Position numbers and translations under genes: made by a program. A stretch of 64,000 nt of DNA, taken from contig QANY01011412.1 in NCBI GenBank assembly GCA_003255025.1, positions 1 to 64,000 of the forward strand, read 5' to 3'. How positions within the stretch are numbered: position 1 is the stretch's first letter; every line of letters begins with the position of its first letter. The notes beneath the pieces are model-generated. The model was given only the letters and a program-made list of their open reading frames with translations, was not told the DNA's origin and did not search any database. Origin of the DNA: Datisca glomerata (lineage: Eukaryota > Streptophyta > Magnoliopsida > Cucurbitales > Datiscaceae). This document shows positions 1 to 10,343 of the stretch, piece after piece.

Positions 1-22
1 GGGAGAGTTTCTCTCACTAAAA
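1..22 (-). mobile_element. Possible 5' end of another LINE running off the left edge
   Basis: Read on the minus strand, these bases (TTTAGTGAGAGAAACTCTCC) closely resemble the 5' end of the large minus-strand LINE near 8,757-8,780. This suggests a second same-family element lies just outside the window, next to the 3' end of the first. The match is short, so this is an inference. Confidence 0.35.
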
Positions 23-171
23 AAAACGTTTGCAACTGAGTTTACATTACAAGGGGCATACCCCAGGCAAAAGAATCAAAAAAGGAACCAACCAACACAC
101 AAGATGGAGGCATCCAAACACTAACAGAAGATTACAAGAGATTACAGCCTAAAGAAATAGAAGAACCAATC

Positions 172-3100
172 TTAATTGTCCAAAATTGAAGCATTCAATC
201 CCAGGCAAGCTGAATGGTTTTGTTATCCTCAGTCACAGAAAAGCCTTTAAGACTAAAAAATCTACCTCTAATGGCATTTGTAATGCAAGCAAGATCACTT
301 TCTTGTCCCTCATTTTTCCCTCAAAGACTCGATTATTTCTCTCTCTCCAGATATGGTAGACAAATGAGCTGAACATAAGCTTCAACATAAGGCCCAAGAA
401 GTAGCCTTTCTTAACTTTCACAAGGAGCCAGAAGATAGGTTGATTCCAGTTCCTAGGATAAGACACCAAGCCACATAAACCAACCAAATTCTGCCAAAAT
501 AAAGCTAGAATAAGGGCAAGAAACAAATAGGTGTTTAGAAGATTTCAAAGGATGCAAGCAAAGTACACAACTACTAACATTGGAAGACCCAGGAGAGGAG
601 GTCCAAGCAGTCAATCTATCCGCAGTTGCAAGCCTATTAAGAACAGCAAGCCAAGTAATAAAGTTATATCTGGGAATATGCTTCTTAAACCAAATAAGAG
701 GAGCCCATCTCACTTTTTCACCAGTTGGAGCAAGTTTCCTATAAGGATGCCCCACAGAGAAAAGACCAGAAGGAGAAAGAGTCCAAATCCAAGATTCCAA
801 AGAAGTCTCTTTGGGAGGGGGAAGATGGACCTCTCTAATTGTGATAAGCTCATGGGAGTTAGAAATAGGCCAGTTCCAAGCTACATTGTGGATCACTGAG
901 CTCACCTTGGTAGTCCAATCCCAACCAGTACCAAAAAGAATCATAGGTGCAAACCTTTGAGAAAGAACCACAAAGGGTGCCAAGGGTCCAAGAGAAGAGA
1001 AATCTGCTCACCATTTCCCACAAGAGCTTTGCAATACCCAGCAAACTTGTCTCTGATTTTTAGAATTTCCCTCCAACTCTAGGAAGGATTGGTGGCAAGC
1101 TTAACTAAGAAGATAGAGCTCTTCTTGATCAAGAAAAACTTGCACCAATCCTTCCAAAGGGAAGCTTATCCAAAGAGACCAGAAATCAGAAATGCTTAGC
1201 CACAACCACTTCTTTAGCTAGAGAGAGATCTCTAAGGTCCAAACCTCCTTGGGACTTATCAAGGCACAAGTCACTACAAGCCACTTTAGCACCAGAATGC
1301 TTTACAGTGGCGCGTTCCACAAGTAATTCCTAATAACCACCTGAATCATATTCAAGATCTTCTTGGGAAGAATAAATAAGTCAGCCCAGTATTGAAAAAT
1401 AGGATAGAGCACGGATTTAACCAGCTTTAATCTTTTTTTTTTGGGTAAACCAGCTTTAATCTTCCAGCATAAGAAAGGTACTTAGACTCCCAAGACTTCA
1501 CCCTAGCTGTGATATGGTCTACTAGGGTGATACAATCTGTTTTTCTAAGCTTTGAGGAAATCATAGGAACCCCCAAGTATCTCATAGGAAGCTCCCTAAT
1601 TCTGAAATTGCACAAGTCCAGAATTGCTTGAGAAGTGGATGGATGGACCCCAAACATGAAAATCTGACTTTTTTGTAGATTAGGTTGAAGACCAGACATA
1701 GCCCCAAACAAGTTTAAGCTCTCCATAATAAGCTGCACATAAGTAATATCACCCTTACAGAAGATAAAGAGATCATCAACAAAGCACAAGTTAACAATAC
1801 CAAGCTCCTTACACCTCCAGTGATAGCCAAAGTCAGCTTTATGAGAAGCATGCTTGAGAATACCAGATAGAACCTCCATAAGCAATACAAACAGATAGGG
1901 AGAGATAGGATCACCCTGTCTAAGCCCTTTAGCACTTGAGAAGTAGCCAGTCAACTCACCATCGACCACAATAGAGAAGAAGGAGAGGAGATAAACTCCA
2001 TCACACAGTTAGAGAATGATCAGGAAACCCCAAGCAGTCAAAGATTCTCCTGATACTCTCCAAATTCAAGCTATCAACCTTGAAAGCACATCTGGGACTA
2101 TTAGAAGGCCTATGGTAACCTCTAACCAGCTCTTGAGATAAAAGGATGTTGTCAGCAATTCTCCTCCCTAGCACAAAAGCAGTCTGGTTGCTACTAATAA
2201 GATCAGGGAGCCCTCTCTAAAGTCTAACAGCAAGCATTTTAGAAATGCATTTATAAATAACATTACAACAAGGGATAGGCCTAAAGTCACCAACCTTAGA
2301 AGGATTGGGGTCCTTAGGGATAAGAGCAATGGCAGTAAAGTTAACATGTTTCAATAATGATTGGGAGCTAAAAAACTCCAAATCAGCCTTACTAACATCT
2401 TTGCCCACAATATGCCAACATCTTTTGAAGAAACCAGTAGAGAAGCGATCTGGACCAGGGGCTTTACTACTCCCCAAACTAAACATAGTTGTGTGAACGT
2501 CTACCTCTGTATATGGGTGGTTGAGGATAGCTAAGTGAGCTTGAGAGAGCTTATTAGGGAGAATCTGAGAGAGAACACTCCAATCCATCTTCTAATCAAT
2601 GTGAGATGTTCCAAGAAGATTCCCATAATAAGAAAGAATTTGATCTTTGATAGCCTGGTCATCAGTAATAAGGTCACCCTCCTCATTAACCAACTAATTA
2701 ATTCTGGATCTGGCTCTATTCTTCTTTAGTTTCTGAAAAAAGAAAGAGGAATTCTGATCACCCAAGGCAAGCCAATCAACTCTGGTTTTTTGCCTCAGAA
2801 AATCTTCTTCTGCATTCCTAAGCTTAGTGAAATCAGCAAATCTAATTTTCTCCTCCTCTTGAAGAGAGACGACACTAGGAGAGGTAATAAGGTCAGCTTG
2901 CTCTTTAGAGAGGGCTTCTCTAGCCATAAGAGCCCTTTTAGAAATATCTGAGCAAAAAGAAGCATTAAATTTCTTAAGAGCAAATTTAACAGATTTAAGC
3001 TTTTTATAGAGACAAAACATGGCTGTCCCAAACACCTCAATCTCCCAAGCATCTTTAAGAGCAGCCCAGAAGCCTTCAAAATCCATCCAAAAATCAAAGA

Positions 3101-3735
3101 ACTTAAAAGAAGGCTTAGGTCTAGCTGAGTTAGCCCTAAGCTGAATAATAATAGGAGAGTGATCAGAGATACCCGGGCCGGGGTATGAGAATGGCAAGAA
3201 GTAGCAGGAAACAACGTAGCCCACCGTTAACCAGGGCTCTATCGAGCTTGTGCATCTTGCTACCCTCACCAACTTGACCATTCCACCAAGTGAATTGACA
3301 GCCACTATAAGGGAGGTTGAGAACCTCCAAATGATCAAGACAAGAAGCAAAACCAATTGATCTATCATTCCACTTGAAATCACCACCATAATGCTCAATA
3401 GGCTTCAAAATAGCATTAAAGTCAACAAGAATTCGCCAAGGCTTCCCCTGACTTACAGTCTTATGGGAGCCAAGTTTTTCCTACAAAGGCTTCCTAGAGA
3501 TAGCATCATTGGCTGCATACACAATTCTACCTTTGCTAGTAGGAGAATGGTTAGCAAAGGTGGCCCAATTGGGAAAAACAGATCTAGAAAGTCCAGCAAA
3601 ATTATTACATTGGATCTTAGTCTCAACTAAAGCACAAAAAGATAATTTAAAGTTACAAAGTTTCCTAACTTCAGCTTGCTTTAGAAGGCCATTAAGCCCT
3701 CTTATATTCCAAGAAGCTAAATTAATCATAAAAAG
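172..3735 (-). pseudogene. LINE ORF2: endonuclease, reverse transcriptase, zf-RVT (decayed)
   Basis: This is the minus-strand replication protein of the LINE. The endonuclease starts at about 3,735 (LASWNIRGLNG) and continues through a GCQFTWWN motif near 3,300. The RT spans about 2,590-1,420, with SSKAPGPD near 2,460, GLRQGDPISP near 1,910 and a catalytic FVDD box near 1,780. The C-terminal zf-RVT region (WNWPIS, IPRYNFITWLAVLNR, HIWRERNNRVF) runs from about 1,240 to the stop at 172-174. Reading changes frame several times (about 3,400, 2,700, 1,050 and 500). The C-terminal part is very close to the plus-strand copy at 10,958-12,022, which suggests a fairly young family. A 14-bp tail-only insertion lies at 1,434-1,447. 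Confidence 0.85.
1419..1462 (-). mobile_element. 14-bp tail-only LINE insertion with 15-bp TSD
   Basis: AACCAGCTTTAATCT occurs at 1,419-1,433 and again at 1,448-1,462. The 14 bases between, read on the minus strand, are TACCC followed by nine A. LINE copies here end in TACCGAAAA or TACCAAAA, so this looks like an extremely 5'-truncated insertion consisting of the last few bases plus the A tail. Confidence 0.65.
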
Positions 3736-3838
3736 GGGGAGAGAGTCACCATTCTCAGGGGGAGCCTGAGTAACTTGATCAGCCAATAAGAAAGAGCCTT
3801 CAGCCTTTTGCTTCTTTTTCAACTTCTTCAAAGCTGAT

Positions 3839-5098
3839 TTAAAGATCTTGGGAGAAGGACCAAACATTGACAATTGGAGAAGCTTTTGGGGGAGCCAAAC
3901 TCAATGTAGAGTCAGAAGAGGCTTGAGGCTCATTTTTATCCTCACAAGGCTCAATGAGACCCTTACCCTTCCTTTTGCTAACCACCTGAGTCCATTCATT
4001 GTCTTGGTCTTCCACATGGATGGTATTAAGAGGAAAGGGAGGAGAGATTTCACCCTTTGGCTCCTCATAAACCATAAGCTCCCTATTATCTTGGGGAGAA
4101 GAATCTTTGCTAGCAGTTTCATCCTCACTAGCTAGATTATTCTTAGGGGCCACTTTGACATCACAATCATGACCAAAGAGGCAACATTTAGCACATCTCT
4201 TTGGAAGACTCTCATACTCCACCTCCACCACCACTGGATTCCATCCGTCAAGGCCAAGGTCAATGGTGAAAAACTTAATCAAATCAGAGGAGGCTGAAAT
4301 TTTCACATAAACTCTAGCATAATCATGTCTATAACTAGAGGCAGTAGCATTGTCAGAGTGAGAAGGGATACCCACAGCACTATCCATATGACTTAGAGCT
4401 TCTTCAATACATAATTCAATTGGAACATTCCACAATTTAACCCAAATTGGAAGGGTTGAAAGTTTCTCCTTTGAGAATTTAACATTTGGCTGCCACTCTT
4501 GAAGCACAATAGGCTTACCTAAGAGGCGCCAAGGTCCATCTTCTAAGACTGAGTTTCTATCCTCCACAGAGCCAAATTTGAAATAGAAAAGGACTCTGGC
4601 AGCCGAAACCTCCTGAATTCCTCTTTTAGCCCAAAGTTGCAAAGCAATTTTCTGAACTAAGTGTAATGGAGCCAACAAGGCACCCAACAAGGCAGCCTTC
4701 CCACCTAGAAAAATTCTCTTTAGTAATATAATTAGGAAGCTTAACTGTGACATTACCATTTTCCATAAAGGAAGAGCTCACATAACCTAAGTTTAGCTTC
4801 TTTTTCAGGTTACCTTTAACCTTTTCAGCCCATGAACCAGCCGGGTTCTCATGAGCAACACTCTTAAGCTAAAAGGTCTTGATAAACTCTATTCTCTGGC
4901 AGCTTTTTAGAAGAAGAAGTTGGGGAAGAAGGAGAAGAGCTCACCTTCTATTTCCCATTAGAATCTGGTTTAGGAGAGAGAGAGGTTTCTCCAAGCTCTA
5001 ACCCACGACAATGGCAGCCCTTGACCTCTTTGGTAGAAGTCAAATCCACCTTGTCACACACAATTAATGCTGAGGTTGAGCTAAGGGAGGAGAGAGAA
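3839..5098 (-). pseudogene. LINE ORF1, C-terminal block (DUF4283-like, CCHC knuckle)
   Basis: This is the third and largest block of the minus-strand LINE ORF1. A 306-codon open stretch (4,759-3,839) carries a DUF4283-like region (FKFGSVEDRNSVLEDGPW near residue 62; LPIWVKLWNVP) and a knuckle, KRCAKCCLFGHDC, near residue 187, followed by a charged tail. Such ORF1 proteins bind the element's own RNA. The block continues upstream to 5,098, where the first nested LINE begins. The frame changes near 3,870 toward the endonuclease, and ORF1 and ORF2 may once have been read as one protein. Stops near 4,930 and 4,870 show decay. Confidence 0.8.
5085..5098. repeat. 14-bp target-site duplication, left copy
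   Basis: GGGAGGAGAGAGAA here is repeated exactly at 6,647-6,660 and bounds the plus-strand LINE 5,099-6,646. Confidence 0.9.
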
Positions 5099-6646
5099 AA
5101 AAAACTTCTAGAGAGAGAAGCTCTCCCTTCTCTCTAGGTTTTCTTATTTCTGATCTCGTGTTTCCTCCCTCATGTGAGGGAGGAAACTCCATTGTTAATT
5201 GGTCTCTATTAGCCAAGACGGGTGACAAACTTAGTTATGGGGTACTAGCCAAGTTTCTACCTAAGGTGATTTCTTCTCTTTAGAAAGCTCTGGTTGATCA
5301 TGGAGGGAAGAAAGCTTCTCAAAGCTCGAAACCAGCTTTTGAGTTTTGAAGTTCAAGAGGGCATCTCCCTAGAAGGTGTTCCTCTTTCTCTCTCAGCTAA
5401 GGGGGGGTCGTGAAATTACTCTTGAAGGGAGTATTCAATGTCTTAGTCAGTCCAAGACCTTACTTTATCTTAAGGAGAAGCCTAGTTTGAATCAGGGAGT
5501 CTATTCCATTGTTGGTTGGTCTCTATCAGCCATGGTGGGTGAAGTTTTTGCTCATGGAGACATACAAGGCTCCATTCTGTATAAGGCTATTTCTATTCTA
5601 AGGAGAAGTCTCTTATGGAAGGTAACCAAGTTTTAGCTTTTAACTCTACTCTCTGTCTTTCAGATCAGTTGAGAGCTAGTTTATCTAAGATTAGAGGCTT
5701 CCATGGAGGTTCTTGGGGTGGTGCTCAGAGTTTTTCAAGCTTGCCCAGATTTCTTGAGGTTGAAGATGAACTCTCATTTGCTGGAGGGGACAATTTGGCT
5801 CATGTGGCAGTGGTAAAGGATGGAGGTGACAGCTCCTTTTTTGAAGCCTACTATTTCTCTCTCCAATCAAAGTCAAGGAGGAGAGAACTCCTTTTTTGAA
5901 GCCTACTATTTCTCTCTCCAAAACAAAGTGAAGGAGAGGTTCTTGGTTAAAATCTGGAGCCTACAATTTCTCTCTCCTATGAAAGAAATGATTTGATTCC
6001 AAATGTGATAGGACATGGTGGAGATTATTCTCTCGCTATATATATTTATCCTAATCTAATTGAAAGAGCATCTAATCAAGGTGTAAGTTCAGCAGCTAAC
6101 CAAGGTGCCAGCTCAGCAGCTCCTTGCAAGTGCCAACTCAGCAGCTCCTTCTTCGTCCAAAGGAAAGAGCAAGTTTAGAGATGGGTCTCTCTTCCCCTCC
6201 CCTCTCTTTCTTGAACACAAGGCAGCACTGGGAAAGAGGTTCCTCCTTCAAGCTCGAGCTTTGATAGATCTCAGGCTCCTCTTGAGAGGGGTGGTACCTT
6301 TCCCTTCCCCATCACGTGAGTAATGGGCTGCTTTTGTTCATCTGAAATTGGGTTTAACAATTACTTGGTTGTTTGTTAAATCAAGAGTTTTATGTTTGTT
6401 AAGTTCTATATTAGACTTATGTTTTTCTGTTTCTCTTACCTTGTGTGGTGTGGGAAAATTTCTAGAGTTTTTTTTGTAGGCTAAGTTAAGTTAAAGTTAG
6501 GGGTTGGATAGTTGTGCTGATATAGCCAATGGTCTTTCTCTTTCCTGTCTTGCTCAGCCCCTCTTTTAAATATGTCTGGGGTATGCCCCTTGAATATTTG
6601 GAAATTATGCTTCGGTTAATGAAATTTTAACATACCGAAAAAAAAA
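5099..6646 (+). mobile_element. Non-autonomous LINE with no RT, nested in LINE ORF1
   Basis: This is a plus-strand insertion flanked by the exact 14-bp TSD. Its 5' end (GAGAGAAGCTCTCCC near 5,113) resembles the family 5' end and its 3' UTR has TGGGGTATGCCCCTT (6,571-6,585), ending TACCG plus an A run at about 6,632-6,646. The body carries only an ORF1-like N-terminal region from an ATG at 5,300 (MEGRKLLKARNQLL), broken by stops. No endonuclease or RT is visible, so it is internally deleted. It includes a 55-bp partial tandem duplication (about 5,833 and 5,888) and short GCTCAGCAGCTCC-type repeats near 6,090-6,150. It was presumably mobilised in trans. Confidence 0.85.
5300..6179 (+). pseudogene. 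Degenerate LINE ORF1 remnant
   Basis: This is the broken coding region inside the nested element. Reading from the ATG at 5,300 meets a stop near 5,396 and then resumes in other frames: 5,376-5,636 (SLNQGVYSIVGWSL), 5,615-5,899 and 5,993-6,178. I recognise no conserved domain beyond its position and the MEGRKLLKAR-type start. It is too short and broken to encode a working ORF1 protein. Confidence 0.45.
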
Positions 6647-6660
6647 GGGAGGAGAGAGAA
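6647..6660. repeat. 14-bp target-site duplication, right copy
   Basis: This is an exact copy of GGGAGGAGAGAGAA found at 5,085-5,098. Confidence 0.9.
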
Positions 6661-7265
6661 TCTGCCACCAGATTTGGAACTCCACCTACGTTCACATCAT
6701 TGTCATGGGAAAGAGAAATATCTTCTTTCTCTTTCCCTTCTATCAAAACACCATCTACTTTCTCTTTCCCATTAGTCAAAGAAGCTGCCACCTGTCGCCT
6801 TAAGGGGCTGTCCACGTCATGATCGAAGAGAGGAGCCTTATCTAATAAAGAATTACCTTTTTGAGTGTCCTTTCCTTTATTAGAAAGGATAGTCGTAGAT
6901 TGTTGACCAAGTTGAAGCTTGGGAGCTGGAGCCTCACTCTTCCCCAAGCTGACCACATCACACCCACTTGCCAAAAAGGAGTTGTCACCTCTCCCTTTTG
7001 ATATGCTTGGCAGCTGGTTTTCCTATTCTCCAAGCAAGATGATTTGAGACAAGCTTGATTTGTCTTCTATCAAAGGACACTCATCATTACCTTTGACAGA
7101 GAAGTAATGAGTATCCTCTTCAACCTTTGGAGCTCTAAGCAAGCTGGTTGATCTCCGAGCTCCACCTCTAGCTTCTCCTCTTATGCTACTTCTCTTAAGA
7201 CTTGAACAAAGTTGGTCTGAAAGAGTCAGCTCAAGTAATTTGCTCCGATTGTGATCAGAAGAAAT

Positions 7266-7279
7266 AAAATTAAATCTAA
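7266..7279. repeat. 14-bp target-site duplication, left copy
   Basis: AAAATTAAATCTAA is repeated at 8,361-8,374, flanking the LINE at 7,280-8,360. A few outer bases are A or T and could extend or shorten the repeat. Confidence 0.85.
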
Positions 7280-8360
7280 CCCATCTTGGGTTTGGAGAAA
7301 GCTTCTCAAGCTCAGGAGCAAGTTTCTGCCATTTTGCTCTATAACTATTGGAGATTGTACTACTATGAAGCTACTTACAGATAATTGGCATCCTCTAGGT
7401 GTCCTTTGGGCCAGATTTGGGCAAAGACTTTTGTCAGGAACTACTTGGACTATGGACTCTATGGTGAGTGTTGTCATTCAAGACAATCAATGGCATTGGC
7501 CAACTTCAAACACCTTTGAGTTTCTTGAGATTAGAAGTGTTCCAATTCCTCCTCCCCAAGCTCAACGACAAGATGTTTGGAAATGAAAATCAAGTCAGAA
7601 TGGAGATTTCTCCATAAGTCTAACCTATAAGCCACTGTCCCCTACGAGACAACCGGTTAAGTGGGCAAAGGTGATATGGTTCTCTAACCACATCTCAAGG
7701 TGCAGCTTTATCTCTTGGTTGGCTTTGAGAAACAAACTTTCCACTAGAGATAGGGTTGCACAATGGGACGAAACACCAGAGTTTGGTTCTGATTGTGTGT
7801 GTTGTGTTGGCTACCAGGAGACACATGAGCATCTTTTTATCAATTGTTGTTATTCAGCTAGACTATGGGCCACACTTGTGCACAAATGTGATCTACGCTG
7901 CCAGGTTAGGGATTGGGATCAGTTTGTAGATTGGATGGTAGCTAATGCAAAAGGGAAGTCACTTAGAGGAGTCCTAGTTAAGCTAGCTTTTACTTCCTTC
8001 ATCTATTATATATGGAGAGAAAGAAATGCAAGGATTTTTTAAGGCAAAATCAGAGATTCCAAGATCCTAACTGAAGCTATTTCACAATTAGTCAGATTAA
8101 GGCTTTGGGATTAGAAGTGTTTTGGCACTAATGATACTAATCTACGTTTAGTGGATAGATGGGGTCTTAACCCAAGCATTTTGTAAACCTTGGCTGTCTT
8201 ATGAAGCATTGATATCTAATTTCAGCACTTCACATATTACCAGTTTAATTTGCGTGCACATCTTAAGCCTCTAATCAGGCTCTAATTTTGTATTTCCTGG
8301 GGTATGCCCCTTGTACATGTGTAAGTATCTTTTGGTTTATAGAATTTGTTTACCAAAAAA
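7280..8360 (+). mobile_element. 5'-truncated LINE nested in LINE ORF1
   Basis: This plus-strand insertion is bounded by a 14-bp TSD. Only the C-terminal zf-RVT part of ORF2 and the 3' UTR remain, which is typical of incomplete target-primed reverse transcription. The 3' UTR has TGGGGTATGCCCCTT (8,298-8,312) and ends TTTACC plus an A run just before 8,361. Its sequence is more diverged from the other copies in the window than they are from each other. Confidence 0.87.
7281..8185 (+). pseudogene. LINE ORF2 C-terminal zf-RVT fragment
   Basis: This is the tail of a LINE polyprotein. From about 7,281 it reads PSWVWRKLLKLRSKFLPFC, DNWHPLGVLWARFGQ and WHWPTSNTFEFLEIRSVPIP. A stop near 7,585 follows, then 7,671-8,042 gives IWFSNHISRCSFISWLALRN, CCVGYQETHEHLFINC (the zf-RVT Cys/His cluster) and YIWRERNARIF, then a stop and further tail to a stop near 8,185 (RWGLNPSIL). 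The start is the truncation point, not a true initiation site. No RT catalytic core is present. Confidence 0.8.
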
Positions 8361-8374
8361 AAAATTAAATCTAA
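8361..8374. repeat. 14-bp target-site duplication, right copy
   Basis: This is an exact copy of AAAATTAAATCTAA found at 7,266-7,279. It follows the LINE A tail. Confidence 0.85.
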
Positions 8375-8693
8375 GCTTTGAATGATCAGAAATAATCTCT
8401 TTTGTAACTAATAAACTCGAAGCTTCCTTGGACTGAGCTTTTAACTTCCCAGGCTCAACGAAACCACTCTCTGGTCCAAATTTCTTAGTATTAGAACCTT
8501 GCTTAAGAGCATTAAAACCAATAACATGGGCATTAGCTTCCCTAGTTCCCTTAGTAACCATATCATTCAAAACAGCATGGCCATTGAAAGACACTCCAAG
8601 CTTAGCTTGACCACTAGCTGAATCTTTCTTAACACCACCTGAAACTTGCTTACCAACATCTGCAGCGTGCTTAATGTACTCATCATTAACCAT
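8375..8693 (-). pseudogene. LINE ORF1, N-terminal block
   Basis: This is the start of the minus-strand LINE ORF1. The ATG at 8,693 begins MVNDEYIKHAADVGKQVSGG and reads openly to SDHSKLRF at 8,375, where the nested LINE interrupts it. The sequence upstream (8,694-8,780) is a short 5' UTR ending in the family 5' terminus. The product would be an RNA-binding ORF1 protein, but this N-terminal part shows no named motif. The ATG was chosen because it opens the long restored frame shared with the two other ORF1 blocks. Confidence 0.75.
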
Positions 8694-8776
8694 TGTTAAA
8701 GGTCGTGGCCTCCCCTAAGGGAGGGAGAGGCAAAAACTAAAACCATAATTCTAGAGAGAGGGGTGAGCTTCTCTCA

Positions 8777-9410
8777 CTAAAACATTTCACAGCAACAACT
8801 TGCACTGTCCAAGGGTGTCAAAAGTTTGTTCGAGTACATGCCATCATGATGCTTGCTTGACCATGTGAATTGACAACCTGAGTATGCAAGGTCCTCAACC
8901 CCAATAGTGAAAGTGCATTTGTTGAAGTCAAAGATGCCTTCATCCCATCCCTTAGCTCCTCCGGATGTCTCACTAGGAGAGGCAATAACATTGAAATCTC
9001 CGGTGATAAGCCAAGGGGCAAGAGAAGTGAGTGAGTGGTGGGAGCACAAGGATTCCCAAAGCTTCTTCCTGATCACTTTAGAATTTGAGGCATATATGAA
9101 TGTGATATAACATACAACATTAGAATTCTTAATAGTAAGCTTACAAAATATAACTTGGTCAGTAGTATCCAAAACTATTACATCAAGTACTTTTGGGTCC
9201 CAAGCGACCCAAATTCTACCCCCTGCAGCAAAATTGTAGTTTGCTACCACCTCCCAATTAGGCAATATGGCCTTAGCAAGATTAGTGAATTTAAAGTTTT
9301 TCACTTTAGTTTCAAGTAAAAAAACAAAGATAAAGATTGGAATTCTTACAAAGCTTCCTCACCGCAGCTTGTTTTAAGGAGTCATTGAGCCTTTTTTTTA
9401 ACTCAAGATC
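8777..9410 (-). pseudogene. LINE apurinic-type endonuclease fragment
   Basis: This is an exonuclease-endonuclease-phosphatase fold of a LINE. It reads SLKQAAVRKLC near 9,370, then frame-shifted from 9,304: NFAAGGRIWVAWDPKVLDV, ITFIYASNSKVIRKKLWESL, WLITGDFNVIASPSETSGG (the GDFN motif with the catalytic Asp), and YSGCQFTWSSKHHDGM. The protein ends abruptly at about 8,790 instead of running on into the RT. It would nick target DNA if complete. As it stands it is truncated and broken. Confidence 0.8.
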
Positions 9411-9480
9411 ATCAACTACTTGATTGTATCCTGGAAAAATGGATGAATGAGGTTTTTGAGCCGTTGGAGAAGATGAAGCT

Positions 9481-9834
9481 GACATGGAGGTGTCCTTTCC
9501 ATACTTAGGTGGTAGTACAAAGGTGCCTGAAACATGCTCCAAGGATGTCTTGAGCAAAGGCAAGGTCAAATCTCCTTTATGTTCTGGTACAACAGTAATT
9601 AAGAGAGGTTGTCCTTGCTACGGGTTTTGGGGTAGGTTGTCTGTCCTTGATGAAGCTGACGTGGAGAAGTCATATCCATGCTTAGGTGGTAGTACAAGGG
9701 TACCTAAAACGTGCTCCAAGGATGTCTTGTGCAAAGTCAATGTCAAATCACATTTATCTTCAGGTACAGCCACAATTGAGACTGATTGTCCTTGCTCCGG
9801 GTTTTGGGGTAGGCTGTCTGTCCTTGCAAGCAAA
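9481..9834 (-). repeat. 177-bp tandem duplication in LINE ORF1 (two copies)
   Basis: 9,481-9,657 and 9,658-9,834 are diverged copies at an offset of exactly 177 bp. TTAGGTGGTAGTACAA (9,505 and 9,682), GTCCTTGC (9,611 and 9,788) and CTGTCCTTG (9,641 and 9,818) all keep this spacing. On the minus strand each copy codes for 59 residues containing KTSLEHV.GT.VLPPK, so the duplication is in frame in ORF1. One copy has a stop. Confidence 0.85.
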
Positions 9835-9839
9835 GTTTT

Positions 9840-10320
9840 AGCTTTGTTGTTGTCCAAGGTATGCAAGAGTAGGTGTCCTTTCTCCTTTTGCTTTTATCCT
9901 TTCACCTTTTTATCAGAATGCATGTCATTGTCTACCCTCCATGCACAACTAGGGAATTGGTGAGGTGGCAGAAGTTGATTGGCTCTTGACCAATGTTCAT
10001 CTCTCTTCTTCGTGCTCCTCCTTTGGCCAGAGAACCCTTGGTGATTTTCCTGAGTTTTTCAAACAAGGGAAAGCTTGTTTGCTTCTGAAAATTCTCTTTG
10101 TCCTTAGAAGCACCCGTAAAAGCTTCATTTACAAAACATGGGGCTCCACCAAATGATGAAGGAACCCTTAAAGCTCTAGAATCCAGTAATAACAAGTCAT
10201 TGTGTACCTGAAGAAGGGACCAAAGAAATGTGCCCACAAGACATTGACAACTCATCCAAACCTTTGATTTGCTCCTCATTAGAGCTAGAAGCAGCCTCAT
10301 CATTGCCATTAATGGCCATT
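9840..10320 (-). pseudogene. LINE ORF1 N-terminal remnant
   Basis: Minus-strand ORF1 reading starts at the ATG at 10,318-10,320 (MAINGNDEAASSSNEEQIKG) and continues to SLVPSSGTQ, after which stops appear. A second frame stays open from 10,309 to 9,932 but looks like a shadow. No domain is recognised. Position and the following in-frame 59-residue repeats identify it as the variable part of ORF1. Confidence 0.5.
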
Positions 10321-10343
10321 TGGACGTTTCCTCCCTTACTTAC

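Larger units (their letters stand above)
6647..7279 (-). pseudogene. LINE ORF1, middle block between two nested LINEs
   Basis: This is the minus-strand continuation of the host LINE ORF1. From 7,279 it reads RFNFISSDHNRSKLLELTLS, then through 7,033-6,661 (SGCDVVSLGKSEAPAPKLQL to GVPNLVADSLSSL), with one stop near 7,030. At its left edge, removing the nested LINE and one TSD joins VADSLSSL directly to SSTSALIVCDKVDL at 5,084. At its right edge, removing the other nested LINE joins it to SDHSKLRF at 8,375. The region is low-complexity and hydrophilic, as expected for the variable part of plant LINE ORF1. Confidence 0.75.
23..8780 (-). mobile_element. L1-type LINE, minus strand, split by two nested LINEs
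   Basis: This is a near full-length non-LTR retrotransposon with its 5' end at about 8,780 and its 3' end at about 23. On the minus strand it reads: short 5' UTR; ORF1 with a DUF4283-like region and CCHC knuckle; apurinic endonuclease; reverse transcriptase; zf-RVT-type C-terminus; and a 3' UTR holding the family motif TGGGGTATGCCCCTT (plus positions 54-68). Plus-strand LINEs at 5,099-6,646 and 7,280-8,360 interrupt it. Removing each insert and one TSD copy restores continuous ORF1 reading. Stops and frameshifts make it dead. The 3' end lacks a clear A tail. Confidence 0.85.
8777..10343 (-). mobile_element. Second minus-strand LINE fragment (ORF1 plus endonuclease)
   Basis: This related LINE keeps its 5' part only. 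ORF1 starts at an ATG at 10,320 (MAINGNDEAASSSNEEQIKG) and soon meets stops. The endonuclease reads from about 9,400 to 8,777. The RT and C-terminus are missing, because the element ends where the first LINE begins at about 8,780. No TSD was found at either edge. The right edge abuts a gypsy LTR at 10,344. Confidence 0.75.

Noticed and set aside
531..899. Plus-strand 122-codon open frame
   Set aside because: It is antisense to the LINE zf-RVT region. The equivalent shadow appears opposite the plus-strand LINE at 11,294-11,641.
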